From assembly GCA_019054805.1 (NCBI GenBank), contig JAHQIY010000014.1, positions 744,001 through 808,000 on the forward strand: a stretch of DNA of 64,000 nucleotides. The letters run 5' to 3'. The stretch comes from Brachionus manjavacas. Lineage: Eukaryota > Rotifera > Eurotatoria > Ploima > Brachionidae. How positions within the stretch are numbered: position 1 is the stretch's first letter; each line of letters opens with the position of its first letter. Position numbers and translations under genes: made by a program. This document shows positions 11,787 to 23,104 of the stretch, in pieces. The notes beneath the pieces were generated by a model that worked only from the letters and a program-made list of their open reading frames with translations, was not told where the DNA came from and searched no databases.

Positions 11787-12625
11787 TTATTTATGACTGG
11801 ACTCTTCTTGGTCGTTTTCGTCTTTTTTGAACAATAATGGAAACATTCCGATTATGCATCCGAAAAAAATGCAAAATGATTTTGACTAGAAATAAAATTA
11901 GACAAAATCCTTCTCATAAATTAAAATCTTACTATGACCACTGACCAATTTACTTTTGGTAAATTCATTTGCTCAGGTGTTAGCTTTGGTAGACCGATTA
12001 TTCGAGTGCAAAAAGTGTCAATGTGATGGGCTAAACCGATACCGGCAACATCCGAAAATGCATTTCCTAAACCTGCTGCTGCCATTGTTGAAATCGGCAG
12101 ATACATTCCAATGTAGCTTTCTATCATATCACCCTTTGAAATAAAATTAAAAAAAAAAAAAATTTTTTAAATTTATTTATAAAGCTTTACCGCTATGATC
12201 ATCACAAAATTATCAACAAATCCGAATCCAATAAATGGCAAACCATTCTGAAAACAAACTACAAATATTTGTTTCCATGATGGACAATCGATTGTTTTTG
12301 AACCTTTTTAATTTCTTTAAAAATGAAAAGCTAAATGTTAAGATTGTTTTTTACCATTAATTTGAGACTCTTGCTCGGCTTTTATTAATTCCTCTTTAAT
12401 AATAACTCTTTCGTTAATTGTCAGCGTGTTAATGAACTGTCTTGCCAGCAGAGCGGTTTCTATCTTGATGCCATTAAACTCAAATCTGTTCGATTGATGA
12501 TTCAGGGTTGAATTGAGGGAAAAATCGATTATGGACGAGTAGAATTGAGTTGTTGAAATTTTAACAGGTATTTTATTTAAGGTCTTGCTGACGGTCAAAA
12601 GCCTGAGACACCGGGAAAGTGACAT
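11787..12625 (-). CDS. TMEM65: TMEM65 family mitochondrial inner-membrane protein
   Basis: Exons 12625-12355, 12303-12191, 12133-11933 and 11885-11787 give 227 residues. The N-terminus MSLSRCLRLLTVSKTLNK is basic and amphipathic, as expected for mitochondrial import. Family blocks follow: ARQFINTLTINERVIIKEEL, then the membrane region NGLPFIGFGFVDNFVMIIAG, then STMAAAGLGNAFSDVAGIGL, and LTPEQM before the final segment GCIIGMFPLLF with an acidic tail. Length and block order match animal TMEM65, which has been linked to mitochondrial Na+-dependent Ca2+ efflux. All introns are 47-57 bp GT-AG. An ATG further upstream in frame (12706) is less likely because the presequence begins at 12625. Confidence 0.9.
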
Positions 12626-14732
12626 CTTGAAAAAAAAAATTATTTTATCCCGGCTGAACTTTTTTGTATCTCGATCAAAGAAAATTGAAATTTGACTTAA
12701 TTTCAAGTGTAATTTAATTAATTTATGAATATTTTGAAATATTTTATGAAATTAGCTTGGTATTTTTTGTTCATACCAAGCAACGTAAATTGATTTAGAA
12801 CAGTTTATATTTATCACTAATAGCTAATCGATAAATTAAAATTTTTTGCTTTTTTTTAGAAAGAAAATCTTTAGAAAAACATCAAATAATTATTTAGTTG
12901 ACAATTTAGTTTAGAATTTCTTAATTTGAATAGGAACGAAAAAGAATAGAAAATTATTTTTTAAAATAAATTACCGTAAACCTATTACTCATTGAAATAA
13001 GGTGAACTTAAAATTAATTTCTTTTGGAATTATTTCTATCTATAACACAGTTTTTTAAATTTTAAAATAATAAAAAAAAAATTTTTTTGAATTTAGCCTT
13101 TCAGTGATGTTCAAATTTATTCCAGTCAAAGATTAATTTTTTAAAATGGCTAAATCTTATATTTCTTTGAACATAATCAATTGAAGATAATCTCAATTTT
13201 AATTTATCTCTTAAATTTAAAAATTTTTTCATCATCGTTTTGGTAGCAAAATTACAGAAGAAATTAATCACCTTATTTCTGTTAGTAGGAAGTGATTTTC
13301 GGTATCATAAGTAAAAATTGGATTTTTATCAAAAATTTAATTGATCAAAATAATCAAATTCAATTTTGTTTATTAAAAAAAAGATGTTAAATCCTAGTTT
13401 TATTAAATTTATTGAAGATATCAAAAGAATATCTATGTGTATATTTTATTTAATGTGCTTTTTCAGATTTTGAAAAAAAAATATTTATCAAAAAAATTTT
13501 ATTAGGTTAATTTGAAAAAAATTAAAGCATCAAAGCTTTTTTAATAAAAATTTGTAATTTTTGATTATTTCAATTCAAATAAAAAATCACAATTTAGTTA
13601 ATTTTGAACGATTTTAAGCAAGTGTCGAAAAAAGATCAATTATTATATTATTTTGTAAGATCATAAAGAATTTTTTTTAGATAAGCATTTATTTATTTCT
13701 GATATAATATTTTTTTAACGCTTATGGATGGGTGTAACATGATTTTTAAACAAAAAAATTTTATTAAAATATTTGGACAATATTTCATTTATTTTATCAA
13801 TGTTTTTCATTCACTCTGATTGATATAATCAATAATTTTTATGTCTTGTCAAAAATGCTTTCCAAAAAGAGCGGGGTGCCCGTTTGTCTCAACATCCGCC
13901 AATAAATCAAATATTGTTTTTGGTTTTATTAGTTAGCAAATAATCAAAATTTAACTTTGAAAATATAAAATTCATTATCGCTTAGTCTTAGCTGAAAATC
14001 AATTCAAATAATCTTTCTAATTTGATAAATTAATTTCATAATTTTAATGGTGTGAAACGTGATTTTGTCAAACAATTCATATTTTTATTTATTTGAAAAA
14101 TTAAGTATTAAATTAGTTGACGCAGAAAATATCAAATCTCGAAAGAAAATTCAAATTTATCTCATTTGTCTAATTAAAATTGATATTTGATGAAAAATTT
14201 CAACTTTTTTCTCCCAAGCACTCTAAATAATCCAAACAATTTACTGTCTTTAATATTTTCTCAGACAAGATGCCATGATAAAAATTATTTGCAGAGGAAA
14301 AGAAGATTTTGACTTAAAGCCGCTTAGAAAAAAATTGAATATTGTTTTTTCATGAAATGCTTTTATTAAATATAAAAAAAAAATATTTTCAATTAAATTT
14401 ATTTAAAAGTTAATTTAAATTTTGAATGCAAAAGGAGTTAATTTTTTTTTTTTCAGTCAGTTAAAGAGACTGATTTAAATCATAGCCATGCACAAAATTT
14501 ATACTCGCACAAGCTTAATAATCTACCATCTTTTGCTGCATTGCAATTTAGCTTTTTCTAAATTTACTTGCATGCATTGAAATAAAAAATACTAAATTTC
14601 AAATAACCTTAACACCGATTTGCATGCTTTCAAATTTTTTAACAAAACACACATTTTGGCTACGACTCGTAATTTATTTTTTTCTCTAATTTGTTCTCTT
14701 TTTTCCTTAGCCAATTGATTAAAAATCAAAGC
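12626..14732. other. AT-rich intergenic DNA
   Basis: About 2.1 kb with no supportable coding sequence and no clear repeat. The right end (about 14450-14730) is slightly richer in G/C and may contain a non-coding first exon of the snoRNA/RPL35A transcription unit; no exon boundary can be fixed. Confidence 0.45.
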
Positions 14733-14825
14733 TACCTTTAAATGATGAAAAAGTGGAATTACCGTTTGATTTAAAAGTGAAACTATCCGAGCGGCAAAAT
14801 TTTTTCTGATAAATTTTTTTAAGGC
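14733..14825 (+). ncRNA. box C/D snoRNA, copy 1 of 4 (18S rRNA 530-loop guide)
   Basis: Box C is ATGATGA at 14742-14748 and box D is CTGA at 14806-14809. The guide TGGAATTACCG lies upstream of a D'-like TTGA. Flanking CCTTTAAA and TTTAAGG can pair as a terminal stem, though less neatly than in the other copies. The guide has 11 Watson-Crick pairs with the universally conserved 18S rRNA segment CGGUAAUUCCA. Confidence 0.75.
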
Positions 14826-14832
14826 AAACAGC

Positions 14833-14914
14833 AAGTATTGGTGATGAAAAATTGGAATTACCGTTTGATATCAAATGAAACTATCCTAGCGGCAATCTAA
14901 ATTTCTGAATACTT
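14833..14914 (+). ncRNA. box C/D snoRNA, copy 2 of 4 (18S rRNA 530-loop guide)
   Basis: Box C is GTGATGA at 14841-14847 and box D is CTGA at 14905-14908. The terminal stem AAGTAT (14833-14838) pairs perfectly with ATACTT (14909-14914). The guide is TTGGAATTACCG followed by D'-like TTGA. By the D+5 rule the target is the U of CGGU in 18S rRNA. That is the site methylated through snR77 in yeast (Um578) and SNORD65 in human (Um627), as far as I recall. Confidence 0.85.
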
Positions 14915-14926
14915 TTCTTTACTTTT

Positions 14927-15012
14927 TAATTTTTTAGTGATGAAAAATTGGAATTACCGTTTGAACCCAATGAAACATTAAAAGCGGCAATCTTTACTTC
15001 TGAAAAAATTTC
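14927..15012 (+). ncRNA. box C/D snoRNA, copy 3 of 4 (18S rRNA 530-loop guide)
   Basis: Box C is GTGATGA at 14937-14943 and box D is CTGA at 15000-15003, with an AATTTTTT/AAAAAATT terminal stem. The same 12-nt guide is present. The internal block AAGCGGCAATCT is shared with copy 2, while the bases next to box D differ between copies, so only the D' guide appears functional. Confidence 0.82.
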
Positions 15013-15037
15013 CTCTTTATTTTTTTTATAATTTTTC

Positions 15038-15124
15038 AGATTTTTAATGATGAAAAATTGGAATTACCGTTTGATTCTAATGAAATATTAAAAGCGGCAA
15101 TTTAAATTTTCTGAAAAAAAATCT
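15038..15124 (+). ncRNA. box C/D snoRNA, copy 4 of 4 (18S rRNA 530-loop guide)
   Basis: Box C is ATGATGA at 15047-15053 and box D is CTGA at 15111-15114. The terminal stem AGATTTTT pairs with AAAAATCT (15117-15124). The guide is identical to copies 2 and 3. It lies 74 bp before the RPL35A start codon, and a T-rich tract ending in TAG at 15171-15173 could be the acceptor of a 5'-UTR intron that hosts the whole cluster. Confidence 0.82.
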
Positions 15125-15197
15125 CAACTTTAATTTATTAAATTTTATTAAACTAAATTTTTTGTTTAAATAGATTAAAAATTCTCTTTAATTGAGG

Positions 15198-15663
15198 ATG
15201 AGCTCTAAAAGTAAAGTAAACAGTCGTCTTTACGTCAAAGCCGTTTTCACAGGATACAGAAGAAGCCACCGTATCCAACACGAAAACACTGCTTTGCTTA
15301 AACTCGATGGCGTCCAAAACCAGCAAGATGCCCACTTCTATTTGGGCAAAAGATGCGCTTTTGTGTACAGAGCCAAAAAGTAATCTTCCAAACACTCTAC
15401 CGGGATTAATTGATTAATTTTTTCATTCAGCAAGACTGCCATTGCTGGCCGTAAAGAAAAAAAAGCCAACCACTTGAGAGTCATTTGGGGCAAAGTGACC
15501 AGACCACACGGTAACAGTGGTGCTGTCAGAGCCCAATTCCGCAGAAACTTGCCATCAAAGGCCATCGGAAGAAGAGTGCGAGTTGTAAGTATTCTTCGAT
15601 CAGCCGTAATTAGTCGGACTAATGATTTCTTTTTTGTAGATGTTGTATCCTTCAAGTATTTAA
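15198..15663 (+). CDS. RPL35A: 60S ribosomal protein L35a (eL33)
   Basis: Large-subunit ribosomal protein. Exons 15198-15379, 15431-15584 and 15640-15663 give 119 residues. Diagnostic blocks are [56 protein letters not shown] and [19 protein letters not shown], the last completed by a 24-base final exon. The N-terminus [12 protein letters not shown] is a few residues longer than in human. The start was chosen at the first ATG of the open frame. A pyrimidine stretch TTCTCTTT lies shortly before it. The upstream snoRNA cluster on the same strand suggests shared transcription, since ribosomal-protein genes often host snoRNAs. Confidence 0.96.
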
Positions 15664-16897
15664 AAAGCCCGTGGCATTTAAAATATTTGAATAATTTTAA
15701 AAATAAATTATTAAAAAAATTATATTTTTGTCTCATTATTTCCTTGAAAAAATCCGGATTAGTTTAAAAAGAAAAAAAATTCCTTAATCGTATTAAATAA
15801 ATTGCTTTGAGAAAAAAATAATTAATTGTTGTCTTCTAGTCTGTATTGTTTAAAAAGATTATTTATCAATAATCAATTTAATAAATTGAGTGAAAAACAA
15901 AATTGTGAATATTTTTTTGACAAAGTCTGATTAGGCAAAATATTGATCTTTATCTTTTATTCTTACATAAATTCGAATTATGATTCCAGGTTCGGTGAAA
16001 GAAAGTCTAAATTAGATTTTGATTTGAAATCTTTCAAGTAGAATTTGATTAGTTTTTTGTTTTTAGCTAATGCAAAAAAGGAAGAAAAAAATCAATTTTA
16101 TCAGCTGTAACATCTTTCGATGAGACACAACATTCCAAATTAATATTTGTACCTTTATTTTATATTTAGACTTTTATTTATCAAGTATTTCATAATTATT
16201 GACCTGTTTTAAAAACAGGAATAATACAAGTGGTTTTTCATTTAATTTTTCTTTTTTATCTCATAAAACTTAAGTGTTCAGTTATTTGTTCCATTATTAT
16301 TGAAAAAAAATAGAGAAGAAAATTCAATAAAAATAAATAATTTTAATGCTGAGAATAATATTGGGCTCGAATTTCTCTAAAGAAAAAAAATAAAAGCAAA
16401 ACAAAAATCAATTTATTAAAAGTCAATTAATTATTAAAAGGCCTCTGATTGAATAACAAAATAAAATTATCATTTGCCTCATATAGTTCATTGATTAGAG
16501 CCAATATTTTTTTTTTACCAATACCTAATTTCACTAGTTTCCGCTTCAATCAACACTACATTTATTTTATCACCATTAAATGGTATTTCTATTCATTTTC
16601 GGATACATTAAGTCTGATACGGTTTCCCGGCATGAAACTTCTATTAAATAGATAATTAGATTATTGACAAACAAGGATTCGTCTCTGAGAATTTTCTTTT
16701 TTTATTTCACCAAAAAAAAAAATTTGATCATAACTTCCTGTAATTACGTGGCATTATCTTGTGCCTAAATAGTATTAATATCCGCATTGTTTAATGTGTT
16801 TTAAATACCCTTAGTTTAACAAATAAAATAGACTCATTTTTTTCTAAAATTTATAAGAAATCAAAAGGTAAGAAACTGGTCCACTAGAAGACAAAGC
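15664..16897. other. AT-rich intergenic DNA
   Basis: Between RPL35A and the guanylate cyclase. No gene or repeat recognised. Presumably contains the cyclase promoter at its right end. Confidence 0.5.
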
Positions 16898-19520
16898 ATG
16901 TACGGCTTATTGATCGAATCTGTTGCCGAGTTCATTAAGCGGCGCTACGGCAACGCTACATGGGAAAAAGTTCGCAAAAAAGCCAAAATAGAAAACCATG
17001 CATTCAGCACCCATCAGCAGTACAGTGAGACATGCTTTTTGCGAGCAATCCGTGCCCTCTCCGAAATTGTCGGTAAGTCACCAAGGCACTTTTTTTAATT
17101 AATTTTTTCTCAAGTATTTCTCTATCAAAACATCTTAAAATTTAATTAATCTAATAAAATTGAGTCAATGTGACATTTTTTGTTTGACAGGCGAAGACCA
17201 AAATGATCTCCTGGAACAGTTGGGAGTTGAATTTGTGAACTTTGTGAGCCAGTATGGCTATGACAAGATACTGCGCGTTCTTGGCCGGCACATGCGCGAC
17301 TTTCTAAATGGTTTGGACAATCTGCATGAGTACATGAAGTTCAGTTATCCGAAACTGAAGCCGCCGAGTTTTTTTGTTGAAAAAGAGTCCTCTAGTGGTC
17401 TGATTCTGCACTACCGGAGCACCCGCAAAGGATATCTGTACTATGTCAAGGGCCAGCTCAAACAGGTCGCCAAAATATTCTACAACTTGGATATTCAGAT
17501 AGAAGTGTTGTCCGAGAATCAAACAGCTGATTTTTCCCATGCAGTTTTTCAGCTTTTGTTCAAAAATGATCAATATGACATTATAAACTCGTCGGTTTCG
17601 ATCAATACCTTGGCTGCTACAAAAGGACCGTACTTTAGCTTACCGATGAATAGCGAGATTTTTTTCGACCTTTTTCCATTTCATATAGTCTTTAACCGCA
17701 GCTTGACCGTGGTCTCTGTCGGCAATGGACTCAGACAAGCCCTCAAGCATGTCCAAGGAGAATCGATCAAGGACTTGTTCAATTTGGTGCGGCCTTTGAT
17801 CCGTTTTAACTGGGACAATGTAATAATTTTTAATTTTTTTTCTAAAATTTTATTCAAAAATAAATATAAATTTAAAAAAAAAGATAATTTCTCATACAAA
17901 TAATGTGTTTGAATTGACCACCATTGAGCCGATAAAGAGATGCTTTTCGCCAAATGAACCAGAATTAGAAACTAGTAATTTAAGAAAAAAAATTACTTTT
18001 AATTAAATTTAAATTTAAAAAATCTAGATTTGTTATCAACCAACTCGTCCATTACATCTAATGAAGACTGCTTGAAGCTCAAAGGTCAAATGATGTTTAT
18101 GAAAGAGTGGGAATCGATTATATTCTTGGCAACGCCAGTGTAAGTCCTGACCAATTGATTGTGACATAAAGTGTGATTTTTTTCTTCTTCAAAGATTGGA
18201 AAATTTAGATATAATGTTCCACACTGGCTTTTACATAAATGACCTGAGTATGCATGATTCTAGCCGAGACTTGGTTCTTGTGGGCACACAACAATCGGCC
18301 GAGTTGAAACTCGCTTTGGACCAAGAGAAACAAAAAAGCAAAGCATTGGAAGAAAGTATGAAAAAATTGGATATTGAAATGAAGCGAACAGATCAGCTGC
18401 TGTACCAGATGATTCCCAAAAAAGTGGCCGACAGGCTGCGTAGCGGTGAAGCGCTGATGAATTTGTGCGAAATTGTGCCCAGTTGTACCATACTTTTCAG
18501 CGATGTGGTCGGTTTTACTCAAACTTGTAGTCAATTGTCACCAATGGAAGTTGTATCAATGCTTAATGGTATGTACACTAAATTCGACTCGAAGCTAGAA
18601 ACCCACAATGTGTACAAAGTAGAGACTATCGGAGACGCGTACATGGTGGTTAGTGGTCTACCAGAGAAGACAAATAATCACGCTGAAGAAATCATGGAAA
18701 TGGGCTTTGACATGCTGGATGCTATTTCGTCCTTGCTCAATCCAGCTACTGGCCAGCCATTGAAAATCAGAGTCGGGTGTCACTCGGGACCTGTTGTCGC
18801 CGGTGTAGTTGGAATCAAGATGTAAAAAAATATTCATTTAATAAAAAGAAAAAAAATTTTGCTATTTGTTTAGGCCAAGATATTGTTTGTTCGGTGACAC
18901 GGTAAATACCGCGTCTAGAATGGAGTCCAGCAGTGAAGCCATGAAAATTCACATAAGTCAATCGACCAAAGTTTTGCTGTCCAACAAACCGTACAGAATA
19001 GTCGAAAGAGGCAAGATAGAGATTAAGGGAAAAGGTGAAATGAAGACGTATTTTGTGCAGTCCAAGTTGGATGAAGACGGAAAATCAATCAAGTGTCCTT
19101 TTATGGAGATTTATGAGGAGATAAAGCGAAATGAAAAGTTAAATGTCACAAAGGAGACAGACGAAACTCCAAGTAAATTTTTTTCTAATCAATAAAAAAA
19201 ACTAGTGATTCGGTATTTGAGGAAATGTTAAAAAATTTAAAGGTACCCTAGATCAAATGCATGTAGATTCGGATAAATCTTTTTCATACGTGACTTCTTC
19301 GTCTAATGACATGCGCAGTAAATTCAAGTCTATAAGAGAAATGACTAATAGCACGGATGAGACATCTTTATCGGCTGGGTCAAATGGTGCGGCATTTTTG
19401 GACAAATTTGCCAATGCCAACAACCAAGTTATTGACGTTAATAAAATAGTACGCGGCTCTAAAAAACAGCGTGCCAAAAAGAGTGGTATCTTCAAGAGTA
19501 TTACATGCCAACTGCTGTAA
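16898..19520 (+). CDS. soluble guanylate cyclase subunit, atypical (Gyc88E/Gyc89D, GCY-31/33/35-like)
   Basis: Haem-sensing cyclase that makes cGMP from GTP. Exons 16898-17072, 17191-17819, 17884-17974, 18028-18139, 18195-18821, 18874-19172 and 19243-19520 give 736 residues. The N-terminal HNOB/H-NOX domain starts [18 protein letters not shown]. It has the proximal haem ligand His104 in DNLHEYMKF and the Y-x-S-x-R haem-propionate motif YRSTR (133-137). A HNOBA/PAS domain and a helical linker follow. The class III catalytic domain has FSDVVGFT (Asp439), [10 protein letters not shown] (Glu479, Asp483), [13 protein letters not shown] (Cys549, Asn556, Arg560). Both metal Asp, the GTP-selecting Glu/Cys pair and the Asn/Arg pair sit in one chain, so it could act as a homodimer. 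This and the [16 protein letters not shown] block favour the atypical, O2-responsive invertebrate group over NO-activated beta1. The Ser/Lys-rich C-terminal tail (last two exons) is unrecognised. Confidence 0.93.
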
Positions 19521-19969
19521 ACGTCAAATTTTAATGTTTATCAAACTAATTTTAATAAAAAATAATCAAATTTATTTTATTGTTTTTTTTTAATATTAAA
19601 GCAGATAAGATTAGAGTCCCTTTATCTAACTAAGTTAGATTTTTTTGTTCATTCATTAATAAATCTTTATGAAAGATTGCTTATTTTTTATTTTATTTTT
19701 ATGAATAGAACTAATCAAGATTAAATGAATTTCAAATTTTTTTTAATTTTCGTCTCATTAGTTTTTGATGAGACGAAATTGTGATTCCATTCGAGATGGA
19801 ATATTTACCTTAACTTGAAAAAAAATTTTTTTGGAACCAAATAAATGGATGGCGAAATCACATCCTCACGGGACGGTCAATACCGGGACCAAATATCTGA
19901 ATACCTCAACTCAAACAAAAAAAAAACCATGATGATGATTGTAAACCAAATAAAATTTACTCATGTAAT
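19521..19969. other. intergenic DNA with no recognised content
   Basis: 3' flank of the cyclase gene; A/T-rich. A short open frame at 19845-20048 runs into the SINE and is not credible as a gene. Confidence 0.5.
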
Positions 19970-20303
19970 AATTAATTTGAGCCCGTATAGCCGAATGGTT
20001 TGCGTGTTAGTCATGCAAGCAGAGGATCGAGGGTTCAAAACCCACTGAGGGTGAAAAAATCTTCAAAATATCTCTGCAATACGGGGCGAATGTTTAAACC
20101 TCTTTCATCATAAAAATAGGAGGACCAGTTTCGACTGGGTAATAATTGCGGTGTAGATGATCAACTCGATGCAGTAGCCTCTGTGTCAGGTCGTAGCCGT
20201 TGCTCAAAAAGGTACATGAAAATGAAAAAGAGATGAGCGCCTCCCCATTATCCGCTAGGATAGAATAGGGACAATTATTATATAAATTATATTAATTAAT
20301 TTG
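19970..20303 (+). mobile_element. tRNA-derived SINE, full length, with 10-bp target-site duplication
   Basis: The element body is 19981-20293. The head folds like a tRNA: the A box TAGCCGAATGG is at 19988-19998 and the B box GGTTCAAAACC at 20032-20042, correctly spaced for an internal Pol III promoter. A body segment (from about 20084) and a tail (about 20232-20275) recur elsewhere in the window. Direct repeats AATTAATTTG at 19970-19979 and 20294-20303 flank it. Perfect flanking repeats suggest a fairly recent insertion. Confidence 0.85.
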
Positions 20304-22740
20304 GTTGAAATGTTGTCTTAATTTCATTTTAAAAAATCAGCTTGATCTAATTAAAAATTGAATTTGGGTTAAGGAAGTTTATTCAAGGTTTTCATATAAG
20401 CAAGTTAAAATAAGGCAAATGAATTAAAAAATTTTTAATAAAGGCTAGATTCAAAATTAAAAAAATCAAGTCATTCTAAGGTTCTATTTAATTAAAGAGG
20501 AATTTTTTTTGAAAAAATTTTATTTTTTAGATCATCGTAATAATTTTAATTGAATAAAGATTAAAATGTAAAATTTTAATTTCTGGTGTTATCAGTAATT
20601 CCTACTGGGATATCAAACAATATAAAAAATTTAAGCGAAAGGTGCTTTTTCAAATTTACTTTTTAAAATTATTAATTTAATTTTATCAAATTGATTAAAA
20701 TCCTAACTTGAAATCAACCTCGAAATGAATATTAATCCAAAATTATCTCTTTTCTATGACACCGCGATAGTCAACGATGACTGGGCCTTTTTTAAATTTT
20801 TAGCAAAAATAATTTTGAAATAAATGTTAAGTTCATTTTGAAAATAGTTAGTAAGAAATTAAAAAATTTATTTATTTAATATTTTTTTATTTAAAACTGA
20901 GCAGAATTTATCTGAAGAAAAAACACTTTTTATTCCTGTACCAAATTCATACCAAATGAAATCAAGATAAAGCACATTTAGTACCAAAATGTTTGTTTAC
21001 AAAAGATCAAATTTTTTACGAAATAAATATTTTCTTTAAATTTATTTTTTGAAATTAGGAATATTTTAGAGAAAGGCTTAAAATAAAATATCCTGCTTGA
21101 AATAATCACACAGCTCAAAAAAGATTTTAGCAACTCTCAAAAATTAACAATGAGTGATTAAGAGACAAAATTTTCTAATCTGGGAGCTCATATGCGACAT
21201 GTAACAATGAATTTAAACTTAATTCAAAATCCGATACCGAAATCCCAATTCGTCATTAAAAAATCGATTTATTAAAATTCACGATTGACTTGAACCAAAT
21301 TAATTAAATGTAAAAATAAATATTTTTTTAAATTGAAATCTGTTTTTGTAAAAATCAAGATAAAAATCAACATTCAAGTCAAAGTCTGGACTTAAAAAAA
21401 ACTCTGCTTTTAAAAAGAAATAAAAATTAAATTAAAATAATTTTTTTTTTAATAAATGAATGACAATTAACATTCCACGCTTCATACTTCATTTTTCCAT
21501 CAGTTTTTTTTTATGAGTGTACATCATTTTACAAAAATTTATATTAGTAAAAATAATAAATTTCTATTTTTCATTAAGTTCTTAAAAATTTGAATTTTAT
21601 AATAAAAATTAGAAAAATACTAAATACTTTGTTTGCATAAATTTTATTTAATTGTTAGACTGGAAAGACGGACTTTGATTCATTTTGAGCTGGCTGGGTT
21701 TTCCTTTAAATAAATTAGTTTGCATAAAGTATCTTCTGGCTGTTAATTTATATTTATATTTAAATAATAAAATAAAATACATTTTTGGTGAATATTTGAC
21801 TGTGACTTTCAACAACTCTGATCGCGAACTAATCTAATGTTAAAAAATCTTTCCCAAAATACCCTAAAAATTTTATTCATATTTTTTTTCCTCATTTTCT
21901 GTTCATCTTTTTGTTAGCTTTTGACTCTTTTTTGAATTTTTTTCCAACAAAATTCGCTAAGCACCCATCTTTACTTTTAAATTCAAATAAATCCACAATT
22001 TTTCCAAACATTTTTGGTCACATATCTGCTATACACCCTTTTCATATGAAATAATCTCATGGATTCAATGATTGAGAGTTTTTCAACAACATTTAGTTTT
22101 AAACTTCCAACAAAAAAATTGCGAATAAAAAAAAATAACTCATTTCAATCAGGATAAAATTCTCTACAAAATGATGTATCGAACTTGCATTTTAAATTTC
22201 AATGATACTGGAAACAAGAAAGCCACAGGGTTCATTCATGAGCCTAGAATATGTCAAAAAAAATATTTTTAAAAAGAGGTTATTATTTTTGAAAACTAGA
22301 TAAAATTTGCTAAGCTTTGAAAATTTTGTGCAAATTAGATTTCAATGTACACAGTACATTTTGCAGATATTTTGCACATAATCAAAAGATTTTTTCAGTG
22401 AACCAGCATCAAAAACAGAAATTAGTGAAAAAATTTTGGATTTTTATATACAAGACTGATGAAAAGCCTTGTGATCAAGAGATCAATGTTGAAGTTTGCA
22501 AAATTCAATAATTCAATATTGAATAATATTAATTAAATGTTTACAGATTTTGTAAAAAAATTTAAAAATTCAACTTAAATATTTCAATGATTTACTTTTT
22601 TAAATGATTTTATAAACAACATTATTTTTTAAATTTGTAAAAGACTTTAAAATCAAATAATAGAATTTTCAATCGGTCTTTTATGACATTGGCACTGTAG
22701 CCTTTTGATTTACTTTGTACATTAAAAAGAATAATATTAC
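20304..22740. other. AT-rich intergenic DNA
   Basis: About 2.4 kb with no supportable gene. The 22317-22511 open frame lacks any recognisable feature. Confidence 0.5.
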
Positions 22741-23060
22741 ATTTAAATGTTCATCAATCGGTCACATCGACTAAGTAAAATGAATTATTTTGTCCTCAAC
22801 CCAATAAGTCGATGTGAGACTGCTAGGAGTTTAAGTTTATTGAAGGCATCTTGGTGCATAATATTTAAGGAGGTATCATATTCTAGCTTCAAAATAGATC
22901 GAACTACTAAATTTCGGAATAATTTGTATTTTTTTGATGCTATAGTTGCTGAGAATGAATTTAAACAAGGTAAAGAATAATCCAAGATTGATGTTATCAA
23001 ATATTTGTAACGATAACCTAATGTTCTTGGTTTTAGACCCCAATTTCTATTAGAGAAATA
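22740..23060 (-). mobile_element. LINE fragment (C-terminal ORF2 remnant)
   Basis: The minus-strand frame at 23000-22785 resembles the region after the reverse transcriptase in LINEs (FNKLKLLAVSHRLIGL). The same stretch recurs, diverged, at about 39245-39420, for example the shared GTCGATnTGAGACTG core. Degraded. Confidence 0.65.
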
Positions 23061-23104
23061 TTTTAATACAGTGCCGGTTTAGGTTTGTAATAGCCATCAA
23101 CTGA

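Noticed and set aside
19981-20054. Functional tRNA gene
   Set aside because: A and B boxes are good, but the acceptor stem pairs poorly and the sequence continues into a repeated SINE body flanked by target duplications.
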